Shown: positions 53,455 through 62,051 of the stretch, in pieces
How the letters are laid out: every line of letters begins with the position of its first letter
How positions within the stretch are numbered: position 1 is the stretch's first letter
Assembly: GCF_900112975.1 (NCBI RefSeq)
Contig: NZ_FONQ01000005.1
Span: forward strand, 62,001 to 126,000
From: Flavobacterium xueshanense
GTDB lineage: Bacteria; Bacteroidota; Bacteroidia; Flavobacteriales; Flavobacteriaceae
Direction: 5' to 3'
Length of the DNA stretch: 64,000 bases
Translations under genes and position numbers: made by a program
Notes under the pieces: generated by a model
The model's input: the letters and a program-made list of their open reading frames with translations, nothing else
Told to the model about the DNA's origin: nothing
The model's database searches: none

Positions 53455-54372
53455 ATGACAAAAACATTCTACAGTAACGGAAAACTTTTAATCACAGGAG
53501 AATATCTGGTTCTTGATGGAGCAAAAGCCTTTGCATTACCCACAAAGAAAGGACAAAACCTCATTGTAGAAGATGGGAAAAACAACGAAATCAGCTGGAA
53601 AAGTTATGATTTTGATGGCAGCATTTGGTTTGAAGACACCCTTTTATTTTCTGACATCGTGAAGGAAGTTCAAACTGAAAATGAGTCGGTAAAGTCTACA
53701 CTTACGACCATTTTGCATGAAGCATTCAAATTAAATCCGGATTTTATTTTAAATTCAAACGGCTACACAATCACCACTGAACTTGGTTTTCCGAAAAGCT
53801 GGGGTCTGGGAACGTCGTCGACTCTGATAAATAATATTGCCCAATGGTTGCAAATCGATGCTTTTACATTGCTTAAAAACAGTTTTGGAGGCAGTGGTTA
53901 CGATATTGCCTGCGCGCAAAACGACGCTCCTATTGTATATCATTTGGAAAAAGGTAATCCTATTGTTGAAAAAGTACGCTTTAATCCGGATTTTACAGAC
54001 AATATTTACTTTATATATTTGAATAAAAAGCAAAGCAGCAAAAGCGCAATAGCAGCGTACAATATGAATAAAAAGAATAATCTGCCAAGTACGATTGCTA
54101 TAAATGACGTGATAACTTCTGAAGTTTTGAATGCAACTACAATTCAATCTTTTGCTGCAGCAATACAAAAGCACGAAATACAAATGAGCATTATTCTGGA
54201 AACACAAACGATAAAAGAGTCTTTGTTTCCTGATTTTAATGGTGTGATAAAAAGTCTGGGAGCTTGGGGAGGCGATTTTGTAATGGCGATTGCAACTGAA
54301 AATCCAACTGACTATTTTGTATTAAAAGGATACAATACTGTAATTCCTTACGATGAAATGATATTATCTTAG
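53455..54372 (+). CDS. GYDIA-type GHMP kinase (probable mevalonate-pathway kinase)
   Basis: The 305-residue ATP-dependent kinase belongs to the GHMP superfamily. The N-terminal GKLLITGEYLVLDGAKAFAL (near 8-27), the phosphate loop GLGTSSTLINNIAQWL (near 117-132) and the GSGYDIACAQ motif (near 144-153) define the GYDIA subfamily of Bacteroidota. Its place 60 bp after HMG-CoA reductase suggests it phosphorylates mevalonate or phosphomevalonate; the substrate is not proved by sequence. A terminator follows. Confidence 0.88.
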   Translation: MTKTFYSNGKLLITGEYLVLDGAKAFALPTKKGQNLIVEDGKNNEISWKSYDFDGSIWFEDTLLFSDIVKEVQTENESVKSTLTTILHEAFKLNPDFILNSNGYTITTELGFPKSWGLGTSSTLINNIAQWLQIDAFTLLKNSFGGSGYDIACAQNDAPIVYHLEKGNPIVEKVRFNPDFTDNIYFIYLNKKQSSKSAIAAYNMNKKNNLPSTIAINDVITSEVLNATTIQSFAAAIQKHEIQMSIILETQTIKESLFPDFNGVIKSLGAWGGDFVMAIATENPTDYFVLKGYNTVIPYDEMILS

Positions 54373-54416
54373 TTTTTATAATTACATAGCTTTCGACAAA
54401 AACTACATTAAAAACA

Positions 54417-54452
54417 AAATCCCGATACATTCAAGAATGCATCGGGATTTTT
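54417..54452. terminator. bidirectional terminator between the GHMP kinase and ppiD
   Basis: AAATCCCGATaCATTC pairs with GAATGcATCGGGATTT (one mismatch), followed by T on the plus strand and preceded by A-rich DNA that gives T on the minus strand. It separates two converging genes. Confidence 0.85.
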
Positions 54453-54475
54453 TATTGTGATTAATTACTCTTTAA

Positions 54476-56572
54476 CTAGTAATTAAAATCTTGTCTGTTA
54501 TCTTCAATTTTAGCGTTAGCTTTCAATGCAGGAACAACTCTGTTCGCATCTGAAGCGCTTTGTGCTTTCAATTTAGCAACGTATGGCGCATGATTTTTTA
54601 CTGCTGGCGCTTTTACAATACTTGTATTTTTAACAACATATACTCCAGTATTTCCTTCAATTGGAGCAGATAATTTGTTTGCCGCTAATGCAAATGCATT
54701 TCCAACTACTTTTGGCTCTGGACCAACATTTGGCAACATTGTATTTTCCATAGTAAGACCCGTTGCTTGTTGTACCGTTCCTCCTACTGCTTTCGCAATT
54801 GCTTCAATTGAAGAACCCGTCATTTTAGCTTTGATCAGTTCCGCTTTTTTCTTGTTTTTTAGTATTTGTTCTACATAAGGTCTCGCTACAGAAACGGCAA
54901 CTAAACCAGATTTATCAATACTTTTTAATTTTGCAATCACGTGACCAACGTTAGCTACTTCAAATCTTTTTACAGATCCTTCTTTAACTCCGTCTTCAAA
55001 AGCCCATCTCACGATAGTTCTTTGATTTCCTAATGTTCCAAAGTTCTCATCCATTCCTTTTACAGAAACAGCCGGAGCAACTTTAAGTCCCATATCTTTT
55101 GCAACTTTATTAAAGTCTTTATCAGCAGCATTCATTTCTAACTTAGTTGCCTGTGTAAATATTTTATCAGAAGTTGATTCTGAAGCTTGTACTTTTTGCG
55201 CTACAGTAGCCAAACGAATTCCGTCTTGTTTATCAGTGATTTTAATAATATGAAAACCGAAATCAGTTTCAACTAAACCAACTTTACCAATCCCATTACT
55301 AAAAACAAAATCATTGAAAGGCTTCACCATTTGGTTTGGACCAAAATAACCCAAATCACCACCTTGTTGTGCTGATGAATCATCCGAAGCTGTAAAAGCC
55401 AACATCATAAAACTATCCGGATTGGCATTTACTTGCGCCAAAATACTTTCTGCTTTTGCTTTTGCTTGTTCTTTTGTCCTTTTTTCTTTTTGATTAGGAA
55501 CCTGAGTTCCTTCATAACCAATTAAAATATGACTTGCTTTAGCATTTACACCTAGCTTCATTCCCATAGATTTAGAAATACAGTAGTAATTCCCGAAAAT
55601 ATATGGACCATAAACTTGACCTGGAGCAAGGTTAAACAATTTATCAGCATCTACAGCCGGTAAATCTTTTTTGGCAATGTAAGTTGAATCGTAAGGAACA
55701 TCTGAATTTGAATTTACAAAGTCAATTGCGTTCGTAGTTGTTCTAAATCCTGCTAAAGTATCGTTTTTACCTGTCGCTTGGTTGTACACTACACTTCCAG
55801 ATAACAATGCATTAATTTTCGATTTTACATCCGCTTCATCCGCTGGTGATGCTTTGTCTTCAATCAAAACATATTCTACTTCACGGGATTCGTCTGCTTT
55901 GTATTTCTTTTCATTTTTCTTCATGAAATCTACAATCTCCGAATCAGAGATTTTTACTTCACTGTCTTTTATGGTTGAATATAATCCGGCAACATAAGCA
56001 AAGTTGACTTGGTTTGCTTCCATCTCGTATTTCATTTTACCTTCGCTTTCAGTTGTAAAAACTGCCGCTTTGATCAATGTATTGTAGATTTGATATTTAG
56101 CATTTAAATCCGCATCTTTCTCCCTATCTTTTAAAAATTGAGCTTGTTCAGGATTAGATTTGAAATATTGTTTGAATTTGGCAACATCAAAAACACCTGC
56201 AGCATTCAAAAACAGTGGATTCCCACCAATATTTTGATCTGATTTTAAAACTTCCAATAAGTGTTTTTCCCCTACTCTAAGTCCTAATTTTTCAAATTCA
56301 GACGTCAACAAAGCGATAGAAACTTCTTGCTCCCAAACTCTGTTAGCTGCTTCAGTTGAAGTTATCCCTTGACCACCTTTTTCAACATTACTAACTTTAA
56401 CTCTAAAATCCTCGAATGAAATATCTTTTCCATCGATGCTTCCTACATCTTTTGATGTACTGTTGAAACCACCACTGTTGAATATATCACCTATGATAAA
56501 TGCTAATAAACAAAACCCAATAACGAGTATCAGAAGAAGCGAACGTTGTCTAATTTTTTGTAAAACTGCCAT
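54476..56572 (-). CDS. membrane-anchored peptidyl-prolyl isomerase (PpiD/SurA type)
   Basis: This periplasmic foldase helps outer-membrane protein maturation. The 698-residue protein has an N-terminal helix (about 12-30, LLLILVIGFCLLAFIIGDIF), a SurA_N-like helical region (about 35-200), one clear PpiC rotamase domain (about 340-450: KASHILIGYEG, QGGDLGYFGPNQMVKPFNDF, VETDFGFHIIKI) and a long C-terminal half. The length fits PpiD rather than SurA. It lies 108 bp after the CNNM gene and is the last gene of the coaX-led envelope cluster; a hairpin (56651-56692) without a T run lies in the gap. Confidence 0.9.
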   Translation of the reverse strand: MAVLQKIRQRSLLLILVIGFCLLAFIIGDIFNSGGFNSTSKDVGSIDGKDISFEDFRVKVSNVEKGGQGITSTEAANRVWEQEVSIALLTSEFEKLGLRVGEKHLLEVLKSDQNIGGNPLFLNAAGVFDVAKFKQYFKSNPEQAQFLKDREKDADLNAKYQIYNTLIKAAVFTTESEGKMKYEMEANQVNFAYVAGLYSTIKDSEVKISDSEIVDFMKKNEKKYKADESREVEYVLIEDKASPADEADVKSKINALLSGSVVYNQATGKNDTLAGFRTTTNAIDFVNSNSDVPYDSTYIAKKDLPAVDADKLFNLAPGQVYGPYIFGNYYCISKSMGMKLGVNAKASHILIGYEGTQVPNQKEKRTKEQAKAKAESILAQVNANPDSFMMLAFTASDDSSAQQGGDLGYFGPNQMVKPFNDFVFSNGIGKVGLVETDFGFHIIKITDKQDGIRLATVAQKVQASESTSDKIFTQATKLEMNAADKDFNKVAKDMGLKVAPAVSVKGMDENFGTLGNQRTIVRWAFEDGVKEGSVKRFEVANVGHVIAKLKSIDKSGLVAVSVARPYVEQILKNKKKAELIKAKMTGSSIEAIAKAVGGTVQQATGLTMENTMLPNVGPEPKVVGNAFALAANKLSAPIEGNTGVYVVKNTSIVKAPAVKNHAPYVAKLKAQSASDANRVVPALKANAKIEDNRQDFNY

Positions 56573-56680
56573 TTTATTGTTGTTAATTTATATATTCAGT
56601 TTGCGAAAATACAATTATCTAATTAATAATTATAGTAGTAGCGTTTTATTTTGCAAGAATTTTTATTTTCATAATAAAAA

Positions 56681-57940
56681 TCACTCTTGCAAGCTCATTT
56701 TTACTAATTCAATTTTCTTATTTGTAGCTTCTTCAATGACAAAATGATAGCTGTTTATGGTAATTACGGCTCCTTTTTGGGGGATTTCTTTTGTGAAATC
56801 GACAATGAAACCACCCAGCGTTCCGTAAGAATCTCCTTCGGGAATCTGAAGTTTATAGGTTTGATTTAAATATTCCACATCCAGGCGGGCCGAGAAAATA
56901 AAAACACCTTCGCCCAGTTCTTTTTCTATCAACTCTTCATCGGAATCATGCTCGTCTTCAATTTCACCAAAAAGTTCTTCCACAATATCCTCAATAGTAA
57001 TAATCCCTGACGTTCCGCCATATTCATCCAAAACAACGGCTACACTTTTTCGCTTTTTGGTCAGCAAATTCATCGCGTCTTTTATAAATATCGTTTCAGG
57101 AACAAATTCTACCGAAATCACAATTTCCTTAATGTTACTTGGTTTTTTAAATAGATCGAAGGAATGTACGTAACCAATAATATCGTCAAGCGATTTTTGG
57201 TACACCACGATTTTGGAATAGCCCGTATCAATGAACAGTTGCTTCAGTTCTTCGATGGAATCAAAAACCTCAACTGCTATTATTTCGGTACGGGGACTCA
57301 TCACATCTCTGGCTTTCACACCAGAGAACTCCAATGCATTTTGAAACATCAATATTTCAGAATCTACTAATTCATTATCCTCTACACTACTCATTTGTTC
57401 CGTAATATAATTGCCAAGTTCTATTTTACTAAAATACAACTGTATAGTATCGCCTTCCGTTTTTAAGAATTTCCGCAATATGAAATCAGAAATCCCAATG
57501 AAAAAAGTAGAAATCAAATAGAATAGTTTATAAAAAAGATAAGCTGGGACCGCAAAAAATTTAATAAAAGAATTTGCATAAATTTGAAAAAAAACTTTAG
57601 GAAGAAACTCTGCAGTAATCAGAATAATTAGCGCCGAAATTAGGATTTGTAACACCAGATTCACCCAATCTGATAAATGATAGCCCAAAGCTACTAACCA
57701 TCCCATCACAACATGACTCATAAAAAAACCATAGACCACCATTGCTATTGTGTTTCCAATAAGCATGGCTACAATAAAGTTTGATGGTTTTTCAGTAAGT
57801 TTTGTAAGTATTTTTGATAGAAAGTTATCTTGTTTTTTTTCAATTTCAAGATATATTTTATTGGAGGAGACAAAGGCTATCTCCATTCCCGAAAAAAAAG
57901 CACTTAGTATTAGACACGATATGATAATACTAACTTCCAT
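56681..57940 (-). CDS. hemolysin-like CNNM/CBS/CorC_HlyC membrane protein
   Basis: This 419-residue inner-membrane protein may move or sense divalent cations. It has the CNNM (DUF21) domain with four helices (about 1-190), two CBS domains (about 200-325, with the MSPRTEIIAVE start) and a CorC_HlyC domain (about 340-415, YGTLGGFIVDF). GldE of the gliding machinery is of the same family, but the neighbours here (lptC, ppiD) do not indicate gldE. The start is the ATG at 57940; a TTG one codon earlier is in frame. The preceding small gene ends four bases upstream. Confidence 0.9.
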   Translation of the reverse strand: MEVSIIISCLILSAFFSGMEIAFVSSNKIYLEIEKKQDNFLSKILTKLTEKPSNFIVAMLIGNTIAMVVYGFFMSHVVMGWLVALGYHLSDWVNLVLQILISALIILITAEFLPKVFFQIYANSFIKFFAVPAYLFYKLFYLISTFFIGISDFILRKFLKTEGDTIQLYFSKIELGNYITEQMSSVEDNELVDSEILMFQNALEFSGVKARDVMSPRTEIIAVEVFDSIEELKQLFIDTGYSKIVVYQKSLDDIIGYVHSFDLFKKPSNIKEIVISVEFVPETIFIKDAMNLLTKKRKSVAVVLDEYGGTSGIITIEDIVEELFGEIEDEHDSDEELIEKELGEGVFIFSARLDVEYLNQTYKLQIPEGDSYGTLGGFIVDFTKEIPQKGAVITINSYHFVIEEATNKKIELVKMSLQE

Positions 57941-57943
57941 CAA

Positions 57944-58141
57944 TTAAGAGTTTTTATTACGGTCCTCGAATTTTTTGGCAAATTTTCTTCTAAAGAAAAA
58001 CATGAATATCGCCAATCCGGCTATCATGAAACTCAGCCAAAAATTCCCTGATGCGGGGTCATTCAATTTAGTGACACCATCATAAATGAAATAGGCGCCA
58101 AAAACAAGATAAACGTATTGTGTGTATTTTAAATAATTCAT
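57944..58141 (-). CDS. small two-helix membrane protein, unknown
   Basis: The 65-residue protein has two membrane helices (about 8-22 and 33-50) and a strongly basic tail (FFRRKFAKKFEDRNKNS). It lies 10 bp after lptC and 3 bp before the CNNM gene, so it is plainly part of the operon, which is the best evidence that it is real. I recognise no family. Confidence 0.75.
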   Translation of the reverse strand: MNYLKYTQYVYLVFGAYFIYDGVTKLNDPASGNFWLSFMIAGLAIFMFFFRRKFAKKFEDRNKNS

Positions 58142-58151
58142 AATATTGTAT

Positions 58152-58706
58152 TTAATCGTTCGTTTCTACTTCGCCCGTTATTTTTTGAGAATAAATCACT
58201 TTGAAATCTTTACTAAAATCAATTCCCTGTCCGTTAGAGATTCCTTTTGGGTCCGTAAATTTAAACCTTCTTTCGGTAAAAAACCACTCGTTTTTTTGAT
58301 CAAAATACAACTGCTCAGTTTCCAGCGTTTGACCTTGTTCTGTGAATATTTTTACCTTTCCCTGTAAATCAATAATATTCGTGCCTTTGTAAGAAATGGC
58401 ATAATTCGACTTAATAAAGGTTTTTTTATCTTTTTTATCGTACAAAGTAACGTCTATTCCTTTAGGGAATTCCGTAAAAGGAAATTCAACACTGGCATAA
58501 TCCAGCATTTTCTTACTAACCAAAATGGCGGTTATCCGTCCTGAATCTGTGTATTTAAGATTCACCATATCCGCATCACTACTTGGAACAAATTCAGAAA
58601 AGTTAATTTTTTGTACTTCTTTAAAATTACTTTCGCACCCAAAAAAGAGTGTCACAGCAAAAACTGTGACAACCCATTTAAGATAATATTTTTTGAATAA
58701 AGTCAT
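58152..58706 (-). CDS. lptC: LptC, lipopolysaccharide-export protein (lipoprotein form)
   Basis: It passes lipopolysaccharide from the LptBFG pump to the periplasmic bridge. The 184-residue protein has the DUF1239/LptC beta-jellyroll pattern (about 40-170: GRITAILVSKKMLDYA, then TLYDKKDKKTFIKSNYAI, LQGKVKIFTEQGQTLETEQL). Unlike E. coli LptC, which has an uncleaved helix, it appears to have a lipoprotein signal ending LFFGC (Cys24). It follows the outer-membrane protein gene by 40 bp. Confidence 0.87.
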   Translation of the reverse strand: MTLFKKYYLKWVVTVFAVTLFFGCESNFKEVQKINFSEFVPSSDADMVNLKYTDSGRITAILVSKKMLDYASVEFPFTEFPKGIDVTLYDKKDKKTFIKSNYAISYKGTNIIDLQGKVKIFTEQGQTLETEQLYFDQKNEWFFTERRFKFTDPKGISNGQGIDFSKDFKVIYSQKITGEVETND

Positions 58707-58746
58707 ACGTTGAACTTACAAAGAAGTTTTAGTAAAAAATCTTTTT

Positions 58747-59997
58747 CTAGTTGAATTTTCGTTTTTCAAACCATCTGTCGTTTAGTGAAAAACTAACACT
58801 TACATTTGCATAATTCTCTTCAACTAATTTTGCAGCAGTAGTTCCTCTTTTACCAAATTCAAGACCAATATTAACATTTGAGAATGTTCCAGTCAATGGC
58901 AATCCAACTCCTAACGTTAACGCCATATCTTCTATTGGTTCTGAATGAATTACTAAGCCCGTATTTTCAAACCTGAAACCACCTCTGTAAGTAATTCTTT
59001 TGGCATAATTTGAAAATGAATTGTAATTTGGAATGTAATAACCCCCAATACTGTATTTTGAATGTTTCTCGTAACTAACATTGTCAAGAGAATTATAATT
59101 ATTATTTAAAGAACCCGCCTCTTGAAATGTGTATCCAATACCTACTAACCATTTTCTGGCTTCACCAAAACCTGCTTGCGCACTATATTTACTTGGTATT
59201 TTCAAGTTCTTTTCCGTTTTTACATCATCAAGAACGTCAACAATGGCCAAATCAAAATTTGAATTATAAAGTGCCGTAGCTATATTTCTGGTGTTTTCAG
59301 CTTTTAATGTACTTTCTAAAGAGTAATTTAAACTACTGAAAAAAGATATTTTTTTGTTGATTTTAGTTTGGTACATCATCCCAAGGTTAAAATTTACGCC
59401 TGATAAATCTACCTTATTTAATTCTCGTGTACCAATAGAAATATCAGTAATATACTCAAAATTATTAGTTTCAATTTTTCCGAAATTATAATTCACATCG
59501 GCACCAATACTAAAATTGGGGACTATTTTATAACCTACACCAAAAAAAGCTTTATTCAAACCACCTGATCCATTAAATCGTCTGTTGTTTTGTGCTGGAT
59601 CTTCTGACACAGATGAAATTTTATACCCAACAGAAGAATAAGGAATCAAACCAAAACCAACTCCAAATTTACCTAAAGGCAAACCTATTGCAAGATAATC
59701 TAAGGTTGATCTACGCGCGTTTGATGATTCAGCATCGGTTTTCAATTTTGTAGTAGCGTATGTACCACCCAAAGTAAAGGTAGTCAGCTTTAAATTTGCA
59801 AAACTCGCCGGATTTTGTAAGTTCATGTGAATACTATCTTGTTCGATAACGATTTCTCCCATAGAGCGGTTTTCAAGTGTTCCTCTAAACCGTACATCTC
59901 CAATTCCGTAGAAAGAATATGGAGACGCTGTTCCTTCCTGTGCAAAAGACACTAATGATAAAAGCAAACATGCGCTTATTAGAATTTTTTTAATCAT
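58747..59997 (-). CDS. outer-membrane beta-barrel protein, FadL/OmpP1-like
   Basis: This 416-residue exported protein has a signal peptide (1-19, ending SFAQ), the motif SPYSFYGIGDVRFRGTLENR (near 25-44), asymmetric loops and a C-terminal aromatic strand. The NPASFANL and YSSVGYKIS segments and length recall the OmpP1/FadL/TodX group, but I would not assign a hydrophobic-compound transport role. It overlaps coaX by eight bases and is followed by lptC, which suggests a role in envelope assembly or simply co-expression. Confidence 0.8.
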   Translation of the reverse strand: MIKKILISACLLLSLVSFAQEGTASPYSFYGIGDVRFRGTLENRSMGEIVIEQDSIHMNLQNPASFANLKLTTFTLGGTYATTKLKTDAESSNARRSTLDYLAIGLPLGKFGVGFGLIPYSSVGYKISSVSEDPAQNNRRFNGSGGLNKAFFGVGYKIVPNFSIGADVNYNFGKIETNNFEYITDISIGTRELNKVDLSGVNFNLGMMYQTKINKKISFFSSLNYSLESTLKAENTRNIATALYNSNFDLAIVDVLDDVKTEKNLKIPSKYSAQAGFGEARKWLVGIGYTFQEAGSLNNNYNSLDNVSYEKHSKYSIGGYYIPNYNSFSNYAKRITYRGGFRFENTGLVIHSEPIEDMALTLGVGLPLTGTFSNVNIGLEFGKRGTTAAKLVEENYANVSVSFSLNDRWFEKRKFN

Positions 59998-60724
59998 TTT
60001 TGATTTTATATTGAAATGTTTGGTTCAAACTTTCCAGCAGAAAATTTGAATTGGCAAATATGGTATTTTTTAATCGTTTAGCCAAAAAATCTGTGTCGCC
60101 ACCCGTTAAAATTATTATAAAATTTGAATATCTTGCTTTATATTCATCGATAAAACCGTCAATCTCATAAACGAAACCATTTACTACACCAGAATGAATC
60201 GATTCAGAGGTGGATGTTCCGATTAGATCTTTTGGACTTTCTAATGACAACAAAGGAAGTTTCGCCGTAAAATTATGCAACGATTCATAGCGTAATCGCA
60301 ATCCTGGCGCAATCGCTCCGCCTAAATAATTATTTTTATCATCAATAAAATCATAGGTAATACAAGTTCCCGCATCAATAACCAATCGATTCTGATTAGG
60401 AAAACGAAACGTGGCTCCTGCAGCCAGAACCATCCGGTCAATACCTAAAGTTTTAGGAGTCGCATAAGAATTATGGAACGGGAAAAAATCTTCATGAGAC
60501 AGAAAATGTACATTTAAACCATTATTATATTCTAAAAATGACTGTTTTTCTACATCTCCAACAGACGAAACAACTATATCAGTAATGTTTTCGAAATTTT
60601 TTAAAATATTTTGAATATTTTTCTGAAGTTCTATTTTCGAAAAAACAAAAATTTCAAAAAGGGTAGCGCCCTCAAAGACAGCTGCTTTAATTCGGGTATT
60701 TCCAACATCGATAACTAAAATCAT
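59990..60724 (-). CDS. coaX: type III pantothenate kinase
   Basis: It phosphorylates pantothenate, the first step of coenzyme A synthesis. The 244-residue ASKHA-fold kinase shows DVGNTRIKAAVF (5-16), the GIDRMVLAAGA segment (near 99-109), DAGTCITYDFID (near 117-128) and GGAIAPGLRLRYESLHNFTA (near 135-154), the type III signatures. It is first in the minus-strand operon coaX-OMP-lptC-small protein-CNNM, and probably ppiD. Its promoter lies in the region also carrying the divergent tRNA-Phe promoter. Confidence 0.94.
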   Translation of the reverse strand: MILVIDVGNTRIKAAVFEGATLFEIFVFSKIELQKNIQNILKNFENITDIVVSSVGDVEKQSFLEYNNGLNVHFLSHEDFFPFHNSYATPKTLGIDRMVLAAGATFRFPNQNRLVIDAGTCITYDFIDDKNNYLGGAIAPGLRLRYESLHNFTAKLPLLSLESPKDLIGTSTSESIHSGVVNGFVYEIDGFIDEYKARYSNFIIILTGGDTDFLAKRLKNTIFANSNFLLESLNQTFQYKIKND

Positions 60725-60775
60725 AATTTGGTTTTTGATCTTGCGAAGGTACGAATTGATTTTTTTTTAAAAATG

Positions 60776-60807
60776 TTTTGGATAAACTAAAAATCATTCT
60801 ATATTTG
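60776..60807 (+). promoter_or_regulatory. tRNA-Phe promoter
   Basis: TTTTG at 60776-60780, a 19-nt spacer and TATATTTG at 60800-60807 match the flavobacterial consensus, 15 bp before the tRNA. Confidence 0.8.
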
Positions 60808-60822
60808 CACCCGCAATAGCGA

Positions 60823-60895
60823 GGTACCTTAGCTCAGATGGTAGAGCAATGGACTGAAAATCCATGTGTCCCTGGTTCGATCCCTGGAGGTACCA
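60823..60895 (+). tRNA. tRNA-Phe (anticodon GAA)
   Basis: This is a 73-nt cloverleaf. The acceptor stem GGTACCT pairs with AGGTACC, the D arm is GCTC / GAGC, the anticodon stem ATGGA / TCCAT has loop CTGAAAA (anticodon GAA), and the T arm CCTGG / CCTGG-type stem encloses TTCGATC. Discriminator A is followed by CAAA, so CCA is not encoded. It has a strong promoter upstream and a hairpin terminator directly downstream. Confidence 0.97.
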
Positions 60896-60896
60896 C

Positions 60897-60926
60897 AAAA
60901 CCCGAATAGAAATATTCGGGTTTTTT
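60897..60926 (+). terminator. tRNA-Phe terminator
   Basis: AAACCCGAATA pairs with TATTCGGGTTT around GAAA, followed by TTTTTT, starting two bases after the tRNA. Confidence 0.9.
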
Positions 60927-60993
60927 GTTTTTAATCTATTTTTGAAAATACATCATCTTTGTATTCCTTAGATTCAATTAATAAATTCTAAAT

Positions 60994-61278
60994 CGAGAAA
61001 CGCACAATATTGATGAAAGAATTATAAAACACAATGATCATTTCTACTCAGACTCATTTACAAAAATTGCTAATGATTGGGAAGTAGTTCTTCTCTTTAA
61101 TTGCACGAATAAAAAAGAAGCCACTTTTCTTGAAAAATTTATAAAGAAAATGAAAAGCAGAATTTTTATTGAAAAAATCATCAGCAACTCCTCCACTCTG
61201 ACACATTTTCTAAAATACCTTACATCTTCCCAAATAAAAAATTTACACCAAAGACAGCCGAGAATTTTCAGTTTTTAA
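60994..61278 (+). pseudogene. GIY-YIG endonuclease relic, 5' part missing
   Basis: The frame reads NIDERIIKHNDHFYSDSFTK, then IANDWEVVLLFNCTNKKEAT and EKFIKKMKSRIFIEKII before a TAA at 61276-61278. This matches the second half of small GIY-YIG proteins: the R..KHN helix, the tryptophan after SFTK.ANDW, and the E.FIKKMKSR end. The GIY-YIG catalytic strands that should precede it are absent, and stops lie upstream. There is no start codon until ATG near 61150. The relic begins about 70 bp after the tRNA terminator, so the gene was probably cut by a deletion or rearrangement. Confidence 0.7.
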
Positions 61279-61530
61279 ACCACCGTGACAGCCCCAAACC
61301 TTTTCTTTAATTTCAAAAAAAGCGCATCTTTTGATTTGTTTTGAAAAATTATTTCACCAAAACCGCCTTGGATTCTAAAAATCAAACCGTTTCTATAAAG
61401 TACTTTACTTTACTAAAAACGCACCAATAATTGAACAAAAATAAAGGGTTCGTATTTTTTTTCTAATATTTTTGCGAAATTCAAATAACAATAGTTGCTA
61501 AATTACTATATTTATGCAAAATTTATATAT

Positions 61531-61950
61531 ATGGAGATTTTAACCTGCCCGAAATGCCAAAGCAACCACATTATAAAAAGCGGTATAATCAATAGTAAAC
61601 AAAGGTACTTATGTAAAAAATGCAATTATTTTTTTACGGTCAATAAAATCGGAAAAAAGATAGATGATTATTATGTTACCAAAGCATTACAGCTCTATCT
61701 CGAAGGCTTAAGTTTTCGTGAAATAGAACGAATTATAGGGGTTTCTCATGTTACGGTAAGCAATTGGGTAAAAACCTTTAACATAAAAAAACCATCACAC
61801 GCCAACTACCACCCTACCTATAAGATTTTAAGCCATTTAGAACTTATTGAATATATAAAAAACAAAGAACTATTATCCGGGGCTGGAATGATTATAACGG
61901 AGCTTGGCGATAAGTTTATGCTCATAAAATGGGAGCGATTTAAAGATTAA
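61531..61950 (+). CDS. IS1 InsA-like zinc-ribbon/HTH DNA-binding protein, stand-alone
   Basis: The 139-residue protein has a zinc ribbon (C6-x2-C9 and C28-x2-C31, with the GxxxxxQRYLCKKC arrangement of IS1 InsA) and a helix-turn-helix (about 50-75, LSFREIERIIGVSHVTVSNW). No DDE transposase domain, inverted repeats or frameshift partner follow. Instead there is a 35-residue tail with GAGMIITELGDKFMLIKWER. This looks like a transposase-derived DNA-binding protein, perhaps a regulator of the porin gene 101 bp downstream; the role is inferred. The start is ATG 61531; a TTG start further up is unlikely. A TATTTTTG box lies at 61467-61474. Confidence 0.75.
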   Translation: MEILTCPKCQSNHIIKSGIINSKQRYLCKKCNYFFTVNKIGKKIDDYYVTKALQLYLEGLSFREIERIIGVSHVTVSNWVKTFNIKKPSHANYHPTYKILSHLELIEYIKNKELLSGAGMIITELGDKFMLIKWERFKD

Positions 61951-62051
61951 CTATATACTTTACACATAAATATATCTAAATTTTTTTTCACAATAAAATA
62001 ATAGAATTTGGCACTTTATTAACCAACCATTTAATAACCAAAATTTTATTT

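Noticed and set aside
53755..54207. 150-codon frame opposite the GHMP kinase
   Set aside because: It is antisense to conserved kinase motifs, and its Cys/Arg-rich composition is typical of shadows.
56651..56692. Terminator between the CNNM gene and ppiD
   Set aside because: The 8-bp inverted repeat lacks a T run on the transcribed strand.
62008..62025. Sigma-54 promoter (TGGCAC) before the porin
   Set aside because: The -24 half matches but the -12 half (TTGC) is missing at the right distance.
61495..62051. Complete IS1-type insertion sequence
   Set aside because: No terminal inverted repeats, target duplication or catalytic DDE frame are visible around the InsA-like gene.
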